Assembly (NCBI RefSeq): GCF_024806495.1
Contig: NZ_JANUFF010000007.1
Span: 1 to 64,000 of the forward strand
DNA: 64,000 bases
Direction of reading: 5' to 3'
Source of the DNA: Chryseobacterium sp. JUb7
GTDB lineage: Bacteria > Bacteroidota > Bacteroidia > Flavobacteriales > Weeksellaceae
In this document: piece after piece, positions 26,907-35,581 of the stretch
Numbering within the stretch: position 1 is the stretch's first letter
How the letters are laid out: each line of letters opens with the position of its first letter
Notes under the pieces: generated by a model
What the model was told of the DNA's origin: nothing
The model's input: the letters and a program-made list of their open reading frames with translations, nothing else
Database searches by the model: none
Translations under genes and position numbers: made by a program

Positions 26907-27797
26907 TTATGAAAAGAAATCTGAAACTCTTGGAAGCCCGGTTTGTGAACCTTTTTTCGCTGCAACTCTTACAGAAACCTCATTTCCGAACTTTACACAT
27001 TCTTCAATAGAATTTCCATGACATAAAGCTACCGCAAAACCAGAGGTAAAACCATCTCCTGTTCCCATTTTGTAAGCTGTTTTATCATTACTGTTTCTGT
27101 AATATTTCATTTCGGTACCGTCAAAATAGACGGTAGAATTGGTATCATCTCTTACAAAAACTTTATTGAAATACTTTTTCAGAATCTCTTCCCTCTGCTC
27201 TTCTCCGAAAACAATGTATAACTCACTGCTTTTGGCAACGATAAAATCTATCATTTCAATGATCTCATCACTGAGTCTTGCTGCAGGAGAGGCATATACT
27301 CCTACTTTTTTACCATATTTCTTAGCCTTCCGCACCGTATATTCAATCACCTTCATAGGAACCTCCAGCTGTACCAACACAAGATCCACCGTATGAAAAT
27401 ATTTATCCGCCATTTCAACATGCTCTATGCTCAGGTGATTATTGGCTGCAGGAACTACCACAATAGCTGCATTTCCTTCAGAAGTCGTCACATACGCTGT
27501 GCCTGTTGTTTCTCTATCTGTTTCATGTACGAAACCTACATTCACATTCTCACTTACCAGATTTCTCATAATCTGCTGTCCGAGAGGATCCATACCGACG
27601 CAACCTACAAAATAAACACTGGCTCCCAATCTTGCAGCTCCTACTGCCTGATTGGCTCCTTTTCCTCCAAAATAACTTTCAGAATTGTATGCTATAACGG
27701 TTTCGTTTGATGCGGGAACTTTTTCAGTTTCTAAAATAAGATCTATAGAGGAACTCCCTACAACGATGATTTTTGGTTGTTCAGATGAGAAATTCAT
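26907..27797 (-). CDS. rbsK: ribokinase (PfkB family)
   Basis: ATP-dependent sugar kinase. The 296-residue protein has the PfkB-1 motif YFGGKGANQAVGAARLG (42-58), DVNVGFVH-type substrate contacts, and the PfkB-2 motif with the catalytic Asp in KMGTGDGFTSGF near residue 247. The N-terminal VVGSSSIDLI is the ribokinase type. No ribose transporter or nucleoside hydrolase is adjacent, so the sugar is inferred from the family. It has its own promoter (TAAATTTG) and terminator. Confidence 0.88.
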   Translation of the reverse strand: MNFSSEQPKIIVVGSSSIDLILETEKVPASNETVIAYNSESYFGGKGANQAVGAARLGASVYFVGCVGMDPLGQQIMRNLVSENVNVGFVHETDRETTGTAYVTTSEGNAAIVVVPAANNHLSIEHVEMADKYFHTVDLVLVQLEVPMKVIEYTVRKAKKYGKKVGVYASPAARLSDEIIEMIDFIVAKSSELYIVFGEEQREEILKKYFNKVFVRDDTNSTVYFDGTEMKYYRNSNDKTAYKMGTGDGFTSGFAVALCHGNSIEECVKFGNEVSVRVAAKKGSQTGLPRVSDFFS

Positions 27798-27835
27798 TGT
27801 GTTTTGTATCGTTTTAAGTTTTGTGTTGATTTTGA

Positions 27836-27843
27836 CAAATTTA
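27836..27843 (-). promoter_or_regulatory. -7 element of the ribokinase promoter
   Basis: Minus strand TAAATTTG, matching TAnnTTTG; the predicted leader is about 34 bases. Confidence 0.55.
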
Positions 27844-27881
27844 TACTATGGGAACTGGGTATCAAAAATAATTAACTTTAA

Positions 27882-28517
27882 TTAACTAATCTCTATAAAT
27901 TCAGTAATTATTTTCACGGGGATATTATTTTTATCAAAAGCAATATAGCTCGCATAAAAACCTTCTCCATAGCCTGTTTCAAAGGCAAAGATGGTTCCGG
28001 GATGATTTTCTGAGGGTTTTAAGAATGCATATTGATCAATGGCTCCGTTTTCATCAAAGAAATATTCATGAAAAAATTCTTCATAAATCCCCTGAAAATC
28101 GACTCCTTTACTTTTATATAATTTCTGCTCCAATTCATTCAGGCTGTTCTGGGTATCTACATCCATGAAACATCCCATTCCACTTTCAACAGGATATCCG
28201 AAGACTTCTCCTTCAGCAAGATCTTTCAGATTTTGCCCGGGGGTAGTCGCCAGCTTCCATTCAGAAATCTGTGAATTACTAAAAATAATTTCGGCATATG
28301 CTACACAATTACTTTCTCTTTCTTTGTGTAATAAAACAGAAAAATCCCCTTTCGGAAATTCTATAGAAAAAGACTGCATGTCATTTGTGATCAAAGGATC
28401 GCAGGCAACCAGTTTCCCGCTGGAAAGATAAATCTTACCCACTTCAAAACTTTCTAACAAAGGACTCTCAACAAAGTCTTTTGAAAATAGTTTCTTTATG
28501 TTTTCTATGTGTGTCAT
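27882..28517 (-). CDS. DUF4241 domain-containing protein
   Basis: 211-residue cytoplasmic protein. The family signature is visible: VGKIYLSSGKLVACDPLIT near the N-terminus, then FPKGDFSVLLHKE, a GYPVESGMGCFMD segment and the C-terminal FAFETGYGEGFYASYIAFD. The family's function is unknown. It follows valS on the same strand after a 68-base gap containing an imperfect hairpin, and no own promoter is obvious. Confidence 0.85.
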   Translation of the reverse strand: MTHIENIKKLFSKDFVESPLLESFEVGKIYLSSGKLVACDPLITNDMQSFSIEFPKGDFSVLLHKERESNCVAYAEIIFSNSQISEWKLATTPGQNLKDLAEGEVFGYPVESGMGCFMDVDTQNSLNELEQKLYKSKGVDFQGIYEEFFHEYFFDENGAIDQYAFLKPSENHPGTIFAFETGYGEGFYASYIAFDKNNIPVKIITEFIEIS

Positions 28518-28543
28518 TCTAATTTTAGGCTAAGATTAAGGCC

Positions 28544-28568
28544 AAGGCTGAGTCTGAAACTCAACCTT
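28544..28568 (-). terminator. imperfect hairpin after valS
   Basis: AAGGCTGAGT, loop CTGAA, ACTCAACCTT; the 10-bp arms pair fully if one G-U is allowed on the minus strand. There is no T-run, so it is more likely a structured intergenic word repeat than a true terminator. Confidence 0.35.
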
Positions 28569-28585
28569 TACCTAAACCTTTAATT

Positions 28586-31201
28586 TTATAAACTTTTCAA
28601 TTTCTCTTCCAAAATTGCAATTTTGTCAAGAGCATCTTTTTGTTTCTTACGCTCAACTTCTACAACTTCCGGTTTTGCATTGGCTACAAACTTTTCATTA
28701 GAAAGTTTTTTATCAACAGAAATTAAGAATCCTTTTAAATATTTCAATTCTTCTTCTGTTTTGATTTTTTCTTCTCCTAAGTCTAAGTTTTCACTTAGTG
28801 GAATAGAAATCTCCGTTGCACCCACCAGGAATGTAAAGCTTGGCTTATCTGTCTTTGTTCCGAAATGAATTTCTGAAACGTTTGCCAATTTTTTGATTAC
28901 AGGTTCATTCGCAAATTCTGTAGCATTCGTATAAATTTCAACTACTTCTTTTGGAGAAATACCTTTTGTCTGACGGTAATTTCTAACTCCCGAAATTACT
29001 TCTGATGCCGTTTCGAAGTTCTTAATAATATCTTCATTAAATGCTTCAGCTTTCTTCTGCTGAGCAATAACCAAAGCTTCATCCGCGTTTCTTTCTGAAA
29101 TCAGCTGCCAGATTTCTTCTGACTGGAACGGTAAAAACGGGTGAACCAATTTCATTAATTCTTCAAAAAGAGCAACTGTTTTGTTGTAAACTTCTTTAGA
29201 AATCCCCTCTCCATAATTTGGTTTAATCGCTTCAAGATAAGATCCACAGAAATCATCCCAGATCAATTTATAAATCAAGTGTAAAGCATCAGAAATTCTG
29301 AATTTCTCAAACTGATCATTGATTTCAACGATCGTTTTATTTAATTTATTTTCAAACCATTCGATTGTCTGAGTTTCTGTGTCGTTCGCTGGTTTATCTT
29401 CATGATTCCACATGTTGATCAAACGGAAAGCGCTCCAGATCTTCGTCATGAAATTTCTTCCCTGAAGCATTAGATCTTCATCAAAAAGAAGGTCATTTCC
29501 GGCCGCAGAACTTAATAAAACTCCAACACGAACTCCATCTGCACCATATTTATCCATTAATTCCAATGGATCCGGTGAATTCCCAAGAGATTTTGACATC
29601 TTTCTTCTCTGCTTATCTCTTACAATTCCTGTAAAATAAACATTTTTGAAAGGAACTTCTTTTCTGTATTCCAATCCGGCCATAATCATTCTAGCAACCC
29701 AGAAGAAAATAATATCCGGACCTGTTACCAAGTCTGAAGTCGGGTAATAATAATTGATGTCCTTATTTTCTGGATCATTTATACCGTCAAAAACTGACAT
29801 TGGCCACAACCAAGATGAAAACCATGTATCAAGAGCATCTTCGTCTTGTCTTAAGCTGGAAGCTGGAAGCTCGGGGGTGGAAGTTTTTTCTCTTGCGAGT
29901 TTTAATGCTTCTTCTATGCTTTCTGCAACTACAAAATCATTTTCTCCGTCACCATAATAGAATGCAGGAATTTGCTGTCCCCACCAAAGCTGACGTGAAA
30001 TATTCCAGTCACGGATGTTTTCCATCCAGTGTTTGTAGGTATTTTTAAACTTTTCAGGATAAAATTTAACCTCATCATCCATTACAACATCCAAAGCTGG
30101 TTTTGCAATATCAGACATTTTTAAGAACCATTGAACAGAAACTTTAGGCTCGATAACCGCACCCGTTCTTTCTGAAGTTCCTACTTTATTTACATAATCT
30201 TCTGCTTTCAACAAAAGATCTTTTTCCTCTAATTCTTTTGCGATTTGTTTTCTTACATTAAATCTGTTTTTTCCTGCGTAATGTTGACCGTGATCATTTA
30301 AATTCCCATCATCATCCAAAGAGTCAATCATCTGAAGATTATGCTTCTGGCCGATTTCATAGTCATTGATGTCATGAGCAGGCGTAATTTTTAATGCTCC
30401 TGTTCCGAATTCGATGTCAACATATTCGTCTTCAATAATCGGAACCACTCTGTTTACGATCGGTACGATTACTTTTTTACCTTTAAGATGAGCATACCGT
30501 TCATCATTAGGATTGATACAAACCGCAGTATCTCCGAAAATAGTTTCAGGACGCGTTGTAGCTACCGAAAGAAATTCTTCCGAACCTTCGATTTTATATT
30601 TCAGGAAATATAATTTTCCGTTTTGCTCTTTAAAAATTACTTCTTCGTCAGAGATATTGGTTTTCGCTTCCGGATCCCAGTTGACCATTCTGTACCCACG
30701 GTAAATCAATCCTTTATTATAAAGATCAACAAAAGATTTGATAACCTGCTGAGAAAGTCTAGGCTCCATGGTGAAACGGGTTCTGTCCCAATCACAAGAG
30801 CAACCCAGTTTTTTCAGCTGCTCAAGAATAGTTCCTCCGTATTTATCAGTCCAGTCCCAGGCATGTTTTAAGAATTCTTCGCGGGTAATATCAGACTTGC
30901 TGACCCCTTCTGATTTCAGTTTAGCAACAACTTTCGCTTCCGTAGCAATTGAAGCGTGATCTGTTCCCGGAACCCAGCAAGCATTAAAGCCCTGCATTCT
31001 TGCACGACGGACCAGAACATCTTGGATGGTATTATTAAGCATATGCCCCATGTGTAAGATCCCCGTAACGTTTGGCGGAGGAATTACAACAGTGTAAGGC
31101 GGCTTATCATTTGGTTCTGAATGGAAGTACTTGTTTTCCAACCAGTAATTGTACCACTTTTGTTCTGTTTCCTGTGGATTGTACTTTTCTGAAATCTGCA
31201 T
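28586..31201 (-). CDS. valS: valyl-tRNA synthetase
   Basis: 871-residue class I synthetase charging tRNA-Val. It shows the HIGH-type motif PNVTGILHMGHML (49-61), CP1 editing domain landmarks (TTRPETIFGDTA), DTWFSSWLWP, the KMSKS motif (RKMSKSLGNSPDP), and a C-terminal coiled coil (KLSNEKFVANAKPEVVE...KLKSL) typical of ValRS. The length is normal for bacteria. The leader is about 24 bases, so there is no room for a T-box. Confidence 0.98.
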   Translation of the reverse strand: MQISEKYNPQETEQKWYNYWLENKYFHSEPNDKPPYTVVIPPPNVTGILHMGHMLNNTIQDVLVRRARMQGFNACWVPGTDHASIATEAKVVAKLKSEGVSKSDITREEFLKHAWDWTDKYGGTILEQLKKLGCSCDWDRTRFTMEPRLSQQVIKSFVDLYNKGLIYRGYRMVNWDPEAKTNISDEEVIFKEQNGKLYFLKYKIEGSEEFLSVATTRPETIFGDTAVCINPNDERYAHLKGKKVIVPIVNRVVPIIEDEYVDIEFGTGALKITPAHDINDYEIGQKHNLQMIDSLDDDGNLNDHGQHYAGKNRFNVRKQIAKELEEKDLLLKAEDYVNKVGTSERTGAVIEPKVSVQWFLKMSDIAKPALDVVMDDEVKFYPEKFKNTYKHWMENIRDWNISRQLWWGQQIPAFYYGDGENDFVVAESIEEALKLAREKTSTPELPASSLRQDEDALDTWFSSWLWPMSVFDGINDPENKDINYYYPTSDLVTGPDIIFFWVARMIMAGLEYRKEVPFKNVYFTGIVRDKQRRKMSKSLGNSPDPLELMDKYGADGVRVGVLLSSAAGNDLLFDEDLMLQGRNFMTKIWSAFRLINMWNHEDKPANDTETQTIEWFENKLNKTIVEINDQFEKFRISDALHLIYKLIWDDFCGSYLEAIKPNYGEGISKEVYNKTVALFEELMKLVHPFLPFQSEEIWQLISERNADEALVIAQQKKAEAFNEDIIKNFETASEVISGVRNYRQTKGISPKEVVEIYTNATEFANEPVIKKLANVSEIHFGTKTDKPSFTFLVGATEISIPLSENLDLGEEKIKTEEELKYLKGFLISVDKKLSNEKFVANAKPEVVEVERKKQKDALDKIAILEEKLKSL

Positions 31202-31229
31202 AAATTCTGTTTCTTTAATTTACAATTTG

Positions 31230-31237
31230 CAAAAATA
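31230..31237 (-). promoter_or_regulatory. -7 element of valS promoter
   Basis: Minus strand TATTTTTG, matching TAnnTTTG, followed by CAAAT; about 28 bases before the valS start codon. Confidence 0.55.
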
Positions 31238-31279
31238 GTCTAAAGAAAAAAAATTTTAAGTATGAATTAAAATAATTTT

Positions 31280-31287
31280 TAACTTTG
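31280..31287 (+). promoter_or_regulatory. -7 element of the DUF1573 gene
   Basis: TAACTTTG, matching TAnnTTTG. The predicted start near 31292 leaves a leader of about 38 bases and excludes the in-frame Met at 31285. Confidence 0.6.
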
Positions 31288-31329
31288 TTTCTCAAAATTT
31301 ATCTAACAAACATATTAACATTCAAGAAT

Positions 31330-31800
31330 ATGAAAAAATTAATCGCAGGAATTGCATTATTCGGGACATTTGCTTTAGCATCTGCACAAACTATTACATT
31401 TGACAAAACTACTTTTGACTATGGTACGGTAAAGCCTAACGCTGACGGTATCAGATTCTTTACAGTAACGAACACTGGTGACAAGCCTCTAGTTCTTTCA
31501 AACGTAAAAGCTTCTTGTGGATGTACAACTCCTGAATTCAGCACTGATCCTATCATGCCAGGAAAATCTGCAAAAATCAAAGTTGGATACAACACTGCAA
31601 TCAATGGTGGATTCAACAAAATGATTGAAGTATTTTCTAACGACCCTGCAAACAGCAGAAGTGTAATCTACATCAAAGGAACTGTAGACGCTAATGCTCC
31701 TGCAACGGCTGCAGTAGCACCAGCAGCTCCGGCTACAAAAGCTGAGGCTAAAGCAGCAAAAAAAGCTGAAAAACAAGCTAAAAAAGTAGCTGCAAAGTAA
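31330..31800 (+). CDS. secreted DUF1573 domain protein
   Basis: 156-residue protein with a signal peptide cleaved after ASAQ. The mature part is one DUF1573 immunoglobulin-like domain (TFDKTTFDYGTVKPNADGIRFFTVTNTGDKPLVLSNV, then CGCTTPEFSTDPIMPGKSAKI), followed by an Ala/Lys-rich tail from about residue 122 (repeats of AEAKAAKKAEKQ). The domain is common in Bacteroidetes envelope proteins and has no defined function. The start MKKLIAG at 31330 gives a normal signal peptide and lies after the promoter. A strong terminator follows. Confidence 0.9.
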   Translation: MKKLIAGIALFGTFALASAQTITFDKTTFDYGTVKPNADGIRFFTVTNTGDKPLVLSNVKASCGCTTPEFSTDPIMPGKSAKIKVGYNTAINGGFNKMIEVFSNDPANSRSVIYIKGTVDANAPATAAVAPAAPATKAEAKAAKKAEKQAKKVAAK

Positions 31801-31820
31801 GCTCTACTTAAGAAAATAAA

Positions 31821-31847
31821 AAAACCGTCTCCCAGTGAGGCGGTTTT
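31821..31847 (+). terminator. terminator of the DUF1573 gene
   Basis: AAAACCGTCTC, short loop, GAGGCGGTTTT followed by further T's, 20 bases after the stop. Confidence 0.88.
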
Positions 31848-31931
31848 TTTATTATATTTATGTTAGAGTTAATTGATGGTATTGAGTTGATAGCTGACAG
31901 ACAATCTCTAAAATTGAAGCTTAGTTCTAAT

Positions 31932-31995
31932 ATTAAATCATTAAATCATTAAATCATTAAATCATTAAATCATTAAATCATTAAATCATTAAATC
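31932..31995. repeat. tandem repeat, eight copies of an 8-bp unit
   Basis: Exactly eight perfect head-to-tail copies of ATTAAATC (64 bases), ending 19 bases before the PPK2 start codon. There are no spacers, so it is not a CRISPR. No -7 element is visible between the repeat and the start codon, so the array occupies the place where the promoter or leader should be. Confidence 0.95.
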
Positions 31996-32014
31996 AAATA
32001 ATAAATATTACTAT

Positions 32015-32884
32015 ATGGACACCAATTTCTCAGATGATTTCGAAGTTAAAGGAAAATTTTCAATCAAAAAATATTCTACAAAATATGAAGGAAAGCTTAC
32101 TAAAGATGAAGGAGCACAATTACTGATTCAGGAAAAAGAAAAACTTCGTGAATTACAGGAAAAATTATATGCGGACGGAAGTAAGTCTCTTCTGGTCATA
32201 CTTCAGGCTATGGATGCTGCCGGAAAAGACAGCTTAATAGAACATGTTTTTGGCGGAGTAAACCCTCAGGGATGTAACGTGACCAGCTTTAAAACGCCAA
32301 GTTCGAAAGAGTATTCCCACGATTTTTTATGGAGACATTATCTGGCCCTTCCTCAGAAAGGAATGATCGGGATATTTAACCGTTCTCACTACGAAAGTGT
32401 TTTGGTATGTAAAGTTCATCCTGAATACAATCTAAGTGAAAAAACATGGAAATCTGTAAAAGATTTTGATGACAAATTCTGGAAAAACCGATACGAAAGC
32501 ATTCGAAATTTTGAAAAACATCTTTCTGAAAATGGAACGACCATCATTAAAATATTTTTAAACGTATCAAAAGAAGAACAAAAGAAAAGACTGCTGGACA
32601 GAATCAATGAGCAGGATAAAAACTGGAAATTCTCTACCGCCGATCTTCCGGAAAGAGCTTTATTTGATCAATATATGGATTGTTATCAGACTGCAATAAA
32701 TGAAACATCTGAAGATTATGCGCCTTGGTATGTTCTTCCCGCAGACAACAAATGGTTTGCAAGAGTTGCAGCTGTTCAGATTATTATTGATGCCTTGGAA
32801 AAAATGAATCTTAAATATCCTCAGGTATCAGAAAAAGAAATTCTGGCACTTCAGGAGGCTAAAAAAACTCTTGAAGGTGAATAA
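32015..32884 (+). CDS. polyphosphate kinase 2 (PPK2) family protein
   Basis: 289-residue enzyme predicted to phosphorylate nucleotides with polyphosphate. It shows Walker A AMDAAGKDS (near 69-77), the FGGVNPQGCNVTSFKTPS segment, Walker B-type GIFNRSHYESVL, and the lid region NVSKEEQKKRLLDRINEQDKNWKFS. The single-domain length fits PPK2 class I/III; whether ADP or AMP is the acceptor is not clear from sequence. It stands alone, directly downstream of the ATTAAATC tandem repeat. Confidence 0.9.
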   Translation: MDTNFSDDFEVKGKFSIKKYSTKYEGKLTKDEGAQLLIQEKEKLRELQEKLYADGSKSLLVILQAMDAAGKDSLIEHVFGGVNPQGCNVTSFKTPSSKEYSHDFLWRHYLALPQKGMIGIFNRSHYESVLVCKVHPEYNLSEKTWKSVKDFDDKFWKNRYESIRNFEKHLSENGTTIIKIFLNVSKEEQKKRLLDRINEQDKNWKFSTADLPERALFDQYMDCYQTAINETSEDYAPWYVLPADNKWFARVAAVQIIIDALEKMNLKYPQVSEKEILALQEAKKTLEGE

Positions 32885-32987
32885 TTAAAAAAAATAACCA
32901 GCTATAAATCATACATAACAAAGCGATTAACCTGAATAAAAACACACTAAAAAGTGAAAAATTTTAACTATGTAATAAATAATTCAT

Positions 32988-32995
32988 TATATTTA
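32988..32995 (+). promoter_or_regulatory. possible -7 element of the L-A-B array
   Basis: TATATTTA, one mismatch from TAnnTTTG, 41 bases before the first array gene. It is the best candidate in the 152-base gap after PPK2, but weak. Confidence 0.3.
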
Positions 32996-33036
32996 TCAAA
33001 AATTTATTTTATTCAATCAATCACTAAATTATAACT

Positions 33037-33414
33037 ATGAAAAAACAGCTATTGTTAGCAGCCTTCGTTATCTTAGGCTTATCTTCTTGTAATAATGAAT
33101 CAGCAGCAGTAAATACTGTAGAAAGTATGAAAACTCCTGAAATGGACAATTTCAACAAAGCTTTTAAAAGTCTGGGAGATCCTCAAAACAGACCTACAGA
33201 AGAGGAAAAGAAAAGAAATACCTCAGAATTAAGTGACCGAAGAAAAGCATTACTGGTACCGGCTTCCAAAGCATTAATTCTTTCAACCGGAGTTACCGAA
33301 GCAGAACTGGCAAGAAAGACTAATAACGATATGAGTGCAACCATAGTCTGGGCCACACAAATCTATTCTAAAAAAACAGCAGAGATCCGTAACAAAATAA
33401 AATCCGAAAACTAA
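33037..33414 (+). CDS. array lipoprotein L1
   Basis: Unrecognised small lipoprotein, 125 residues: signal peptide with lipobox LSSC (Cys18), then a 108-residue polar mature part. From the lipid Cys through ALILSTG, 68 consecutive residues are identical in all five L copies. The mature part looks helical and highly charged (TEEEKKRNTSELSDRRKALL), with no cysteine beyond the lipid anchor. L1 is the most divergent copy at DNA level and differs from L2 at about 18 silent sites in the invariant 204 bases. The end reads IRNKIKSEN. It is probably anchored in the periplasm or outer membrane; the function is unknown. Confidence 0.8.
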   Translation: MKKQLLLAAFVILGLSSCNNESAAVNTVESMKTPEMDNFNKAFKSLGDPQNRPTEEEKKRNTSELSDRRKALLVPASKALILSTGVTEAELARKTNNDMSATIVWATQIYSKKTAEIRNKIKSEN

Positions 33415-33418
33415 AACG

Positions 33419-33988
33419 ATGAAAAAGTTTTTAACAATAATCGGAATTTGTTCGGCTGCTGTTGCCTACTCTCAAGCAGGAACATTTATTCTCAACAATT
33501 ATTCTCCCTATAATTTTAACGGTGCTATTATTGCAGCTAATCCAAGCCCGACAGGAGGAACATGCTATCCACTAGTAAGCAGCAGCAATCCCAACCCTCT
33601 TGTCATTCCGGCAGACTCTCATATGGGTAACGGATTAGAATTAAAAATGGATAATTATAAAGATCAGTATCCCAACTCACTTTATCCGATCATGACTTGG
33701 GATGTAAGCACCAGTGCTACCAACCAGGGTATTCCAAGAGCATGGAACCATCCTGCTGTAATGCCTGGCGGAACTGTTTCAAATAATACAAAATGGGCCG
33801 GTTCCAAATTTTATATGACCGACCCGGCGACCGGAACTTCTATTCCATTATTCAATGCGAATATCGCGGTAGCAGGTACTTGTAATTCTGCTGCAGTTCC
33901 GGATTATTATGTATGTCCTTCCGGAAGTGCCGAAATGTTTACCATAAGCTCAGGACCGAATACCATTACTTATTTTAATATATTCTAA
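33419..33988 (+). CDS. array secreted protein A1
   Basis: Unrecognised 189-residue secreted protein with a signal peptide ending AYSQ. The mature protein starts AGTFILNNYSPYNFNGAIIAANP, the family opening. It then has CYPLV, a central YPIMTWDV, PRAWNHPAVMPGG, and the closing SAEMFTISSG...TYFNIF. Three cysteines (in GGTCYP, AGTCNS and YVCPSG) are shared with A2 and could form a disulfide. It is likely beta-rich. The gene lies four bases after L1 and one base before B1, so the three are one unit. No T9SS sorting domain is present. Confidence 0.75.
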   Translation: MKKFLTIIGICSAAVAYSQAGTFILNNYSPYNFNGAIIAANPSPTGGTCYPLVSSSNPNPLVIPADSHMGNGLELKMDNYKDQYPNSLYPIMTWDVSTSATNQGIPRAWNHPAVMPGGTVSNNTKWAGSKFYMTDPATGTSIPLFNANIAVAGTCNSAAVPDYYVCPSGSAEMFTISSGPNTITYFNIF

Positions 33989-33989
33989 T

Positions 33990-34496
33990 ATGAAAAAAAT
34001 AACATTACTTGCCCTTACGCTCTTAGGATGCTATTCGTTTTCTCAGAGTACCCGTTTAGTGATCAACAACTATAGTGTTTATAATTTAGAAGGCAGACTG
34101 ATTGCCGGAAGTCCTACAACCAGTAACGCAGGTTTGATAGCTGCACCCAATGCACCTTACGGCTCTTATACCGTTCCGGCATTGATGACAGATATACAGT
34201 ATAACTCCTTTGATACTTCAGGTATATCTTTACTTCCTATTGACAATTGGTATCTGGCATCCGGTTCCTATCCCTATAATCACCCTAATGTAACGGCATT
34301 AGTTCCTGTTGCAGAATGGGCGACTTTCTATTTTCAGACCAAAGATAGCGCGGGAAATAATTTTGACGATTTCCGAATTGGCAATCCTGCTATATCAGGA
34401 GCTATAGGCTTTACAAGTTTCAGTAGCCAGACAGGCACCTACTCAGATGCCGAATGGTTTGACATCGGAGGCTACACGTATTTACAGGTATACTAA
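33990..34496 (+). CDS. array secreted protein B1
   Basis: Unrecognised 168-residue secreted protein with a signal peptide ending SFSQ. The mature part starts TRLVINNYSVYNLEGRLIAGSP, related to the A-type opening, followed by APNAPYGSYTVPALMTD, a LLPIDNWYL segment, WATFYFQTKDSAGN and the closing DAEWFDIGGYTYLQVY. No cysteines occur in the mature protein, unlike A-types. The shared opening and closing motifs indicate that A and B are paralogues. It ends unit 1; the next L begins 106 bases later. Confidence 0.75.
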   Translation: MKKITLLALTLLGCYSFSQSTRLVINNYSVYNLEGRLIAGSPTTSNAGLIAAPNAPYGSYTVPALMTDIQYNSFDTSGISLLPIDNWYLASGSYPYNHPNVTALVPVAEWATFYFQTKDSAGNNFDDFRIGNPAISGAIGFTSFSSQTGTYSDAEWFDIGGYTYLQVY

Positions 34497-34602
34497 GTTT
34501 ATAAATACCAACTTATTGTAACTATTTTAAGCAGATTTTCACTTTTCTGCCTTGATATAGCTATGCAAAAAATAAATGATAACAAACATCTAAATTTTAT
34601 CC

Positions 34603-34986
34603 ATGAAAAAACATTTTTTACTGGCAGTATTTGCCGTTTTAAGTCTTACCGCTGTTTCTTGTAATAATGAATCTGCAGCAGTGAACACCGTTGAAAGCAT
34701 GAAAACTCCTGAAATGGACAATTTCAATAAAGCTTTCAAAAGTCTGGGAGATCCTCAGAACAGACCGACAGAAGAGGAAAAGAAAAGAAATACTTCTGAA
34801 CTGAGTGACCGAAGAAAAGCATTACTGGTACCGGCTTCAAAAGCATTAATTCTTTCTACAGGCGTTACAGAAGCCGAACTGACAAGAAAAACAAATGGTG
34901 ATATGAGTGCTATTATTGTTTGGGCCACCCAGATCTATTCTCAAAAAAATGCCGAAATCCGTAACAAAATAAAATCTGAAAACTAA
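34603..34986 (+). CDS. array lipoprotein L2
   Basis: 127-residue copy of the L lipoprotein, lipobox TAVSC (Cys20). Compared with L1 the signal peptide differs at many positions and the last 40 residues at six (Ala to Thr in ELTRK, Asn to Gly, Thr to Ile, Lys to Gln, Thr to Asn and so on), while the 68-residue core is unchanged. It ends KIKSEN like L1, whereas L3 to L5 end KVKAEN, so L2 links the two halves of the array. It is followed four bases later by A2. Confidence 0.8.
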   Translation: MKKHFLLAVFAVLSLTAVSCNNESAAVNTVESMKTPEMDNFNKAFKSLGDPQNRPTEEEKKRNTSELSDRRKALLVPASKALILSTGVTEAELTRKTNGDMSAIIVWATQIYSQKNAEIRNKIKSEN

Positions 34987-34990
34987 GATC

Positions 34991-35563
34991 ATGAAAAAAC
35001 TTTTATCAACAATAGGATTGTGTGCTGCTGCATTTGCCTACGCACAAGGAGGAACGCTTATTCTTAACAATTACTCATCTTATGACTTTAACGGATATAT
35101 TTATGCTGCCAACCCAACACCCACGGGAGGTACTTGCTATCCAATTGTAGGTAATGGCACACCAGACCCTATCGTAGTTCCGGCAAATTCCAATACTATC
35201 ACTGGAACACAATTGGAAATCAGAAACTACAGAGATCAGTATACAACCTCATTATACCCTGTTACAACATGGTTAGTCAGCACAAGTCCAACTATTCAAA
35301 CTATCCCTAGAGCATGGAATCACGCTGCGGTAATGCCAGGTGGTACCATTTCTAATAATACTAAATGGGCAGGATCCAAATTTTTCATGACAGATCCAGC
35401 AAACGGAGGAGCCTCTGTTCCTTTATTTAATGCAAACATTGCAGTAGCCGGAAGTTGTAATTCTTCCTTTATTCCGGATTCCTATTCTTGTCCTTCCGGA
35501 TATGCTGAACTGTTTACGATAACTACAGGAACTACTGTAACCACTTATTTTGAAATTTATTAA
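34991..35563 (+). CDS. array secreted protein A2
   Basis: 190-residue paralogue of A1, signal peptide ending AYAQ. It keeps GTLILNNYSSYDFNGYIYAANPTPTGGTCYP, QYTTSLYPVTTW, PRAWNHAAVMPGGTISNNTKWAGSKF and the closing YAELFTITTG...TYFEIY. The three cysteines of A1 are conserved (GGTCYP, AGSCNS, YSCPSG). A1 and A2 are the closest pair among the secreted proteins, yet clearly more different from each other than any two L copies. Function unknown. Confidence 0.75.
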   Translation: MKKLLSTIGLCAAAFAYAQGGTLILNNYSSYDFNGYIYAANPTPTGGTCYPIVGNGTPDPIVVPANSNTITGTQLEIRNYRDQYTTSLYPVTTWLVSTSPTIQTIPRAWNHAAVMPGGTISNNTKWAGSKFFMTDPANGGASVPLFNANIAVAGSCNSSFIPDSYSCPSGYAELFTITTGTTVTTYFEIY

Positions 35564-35581
35564 CCCTTTTTAAGTATTAAT

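Noticed and set aside
31202..31237. T-box or riboswitch leaders for valS, asnS and glyA
   Set aside because: Predicted leaders are only about 24 to 38 bases, too short for such elements.
31932..31995. Possible CRISPR array
   Set aside because: The repeats are directly joined with no spacers, and no cas gene is present; it is a simple tandem repeat.
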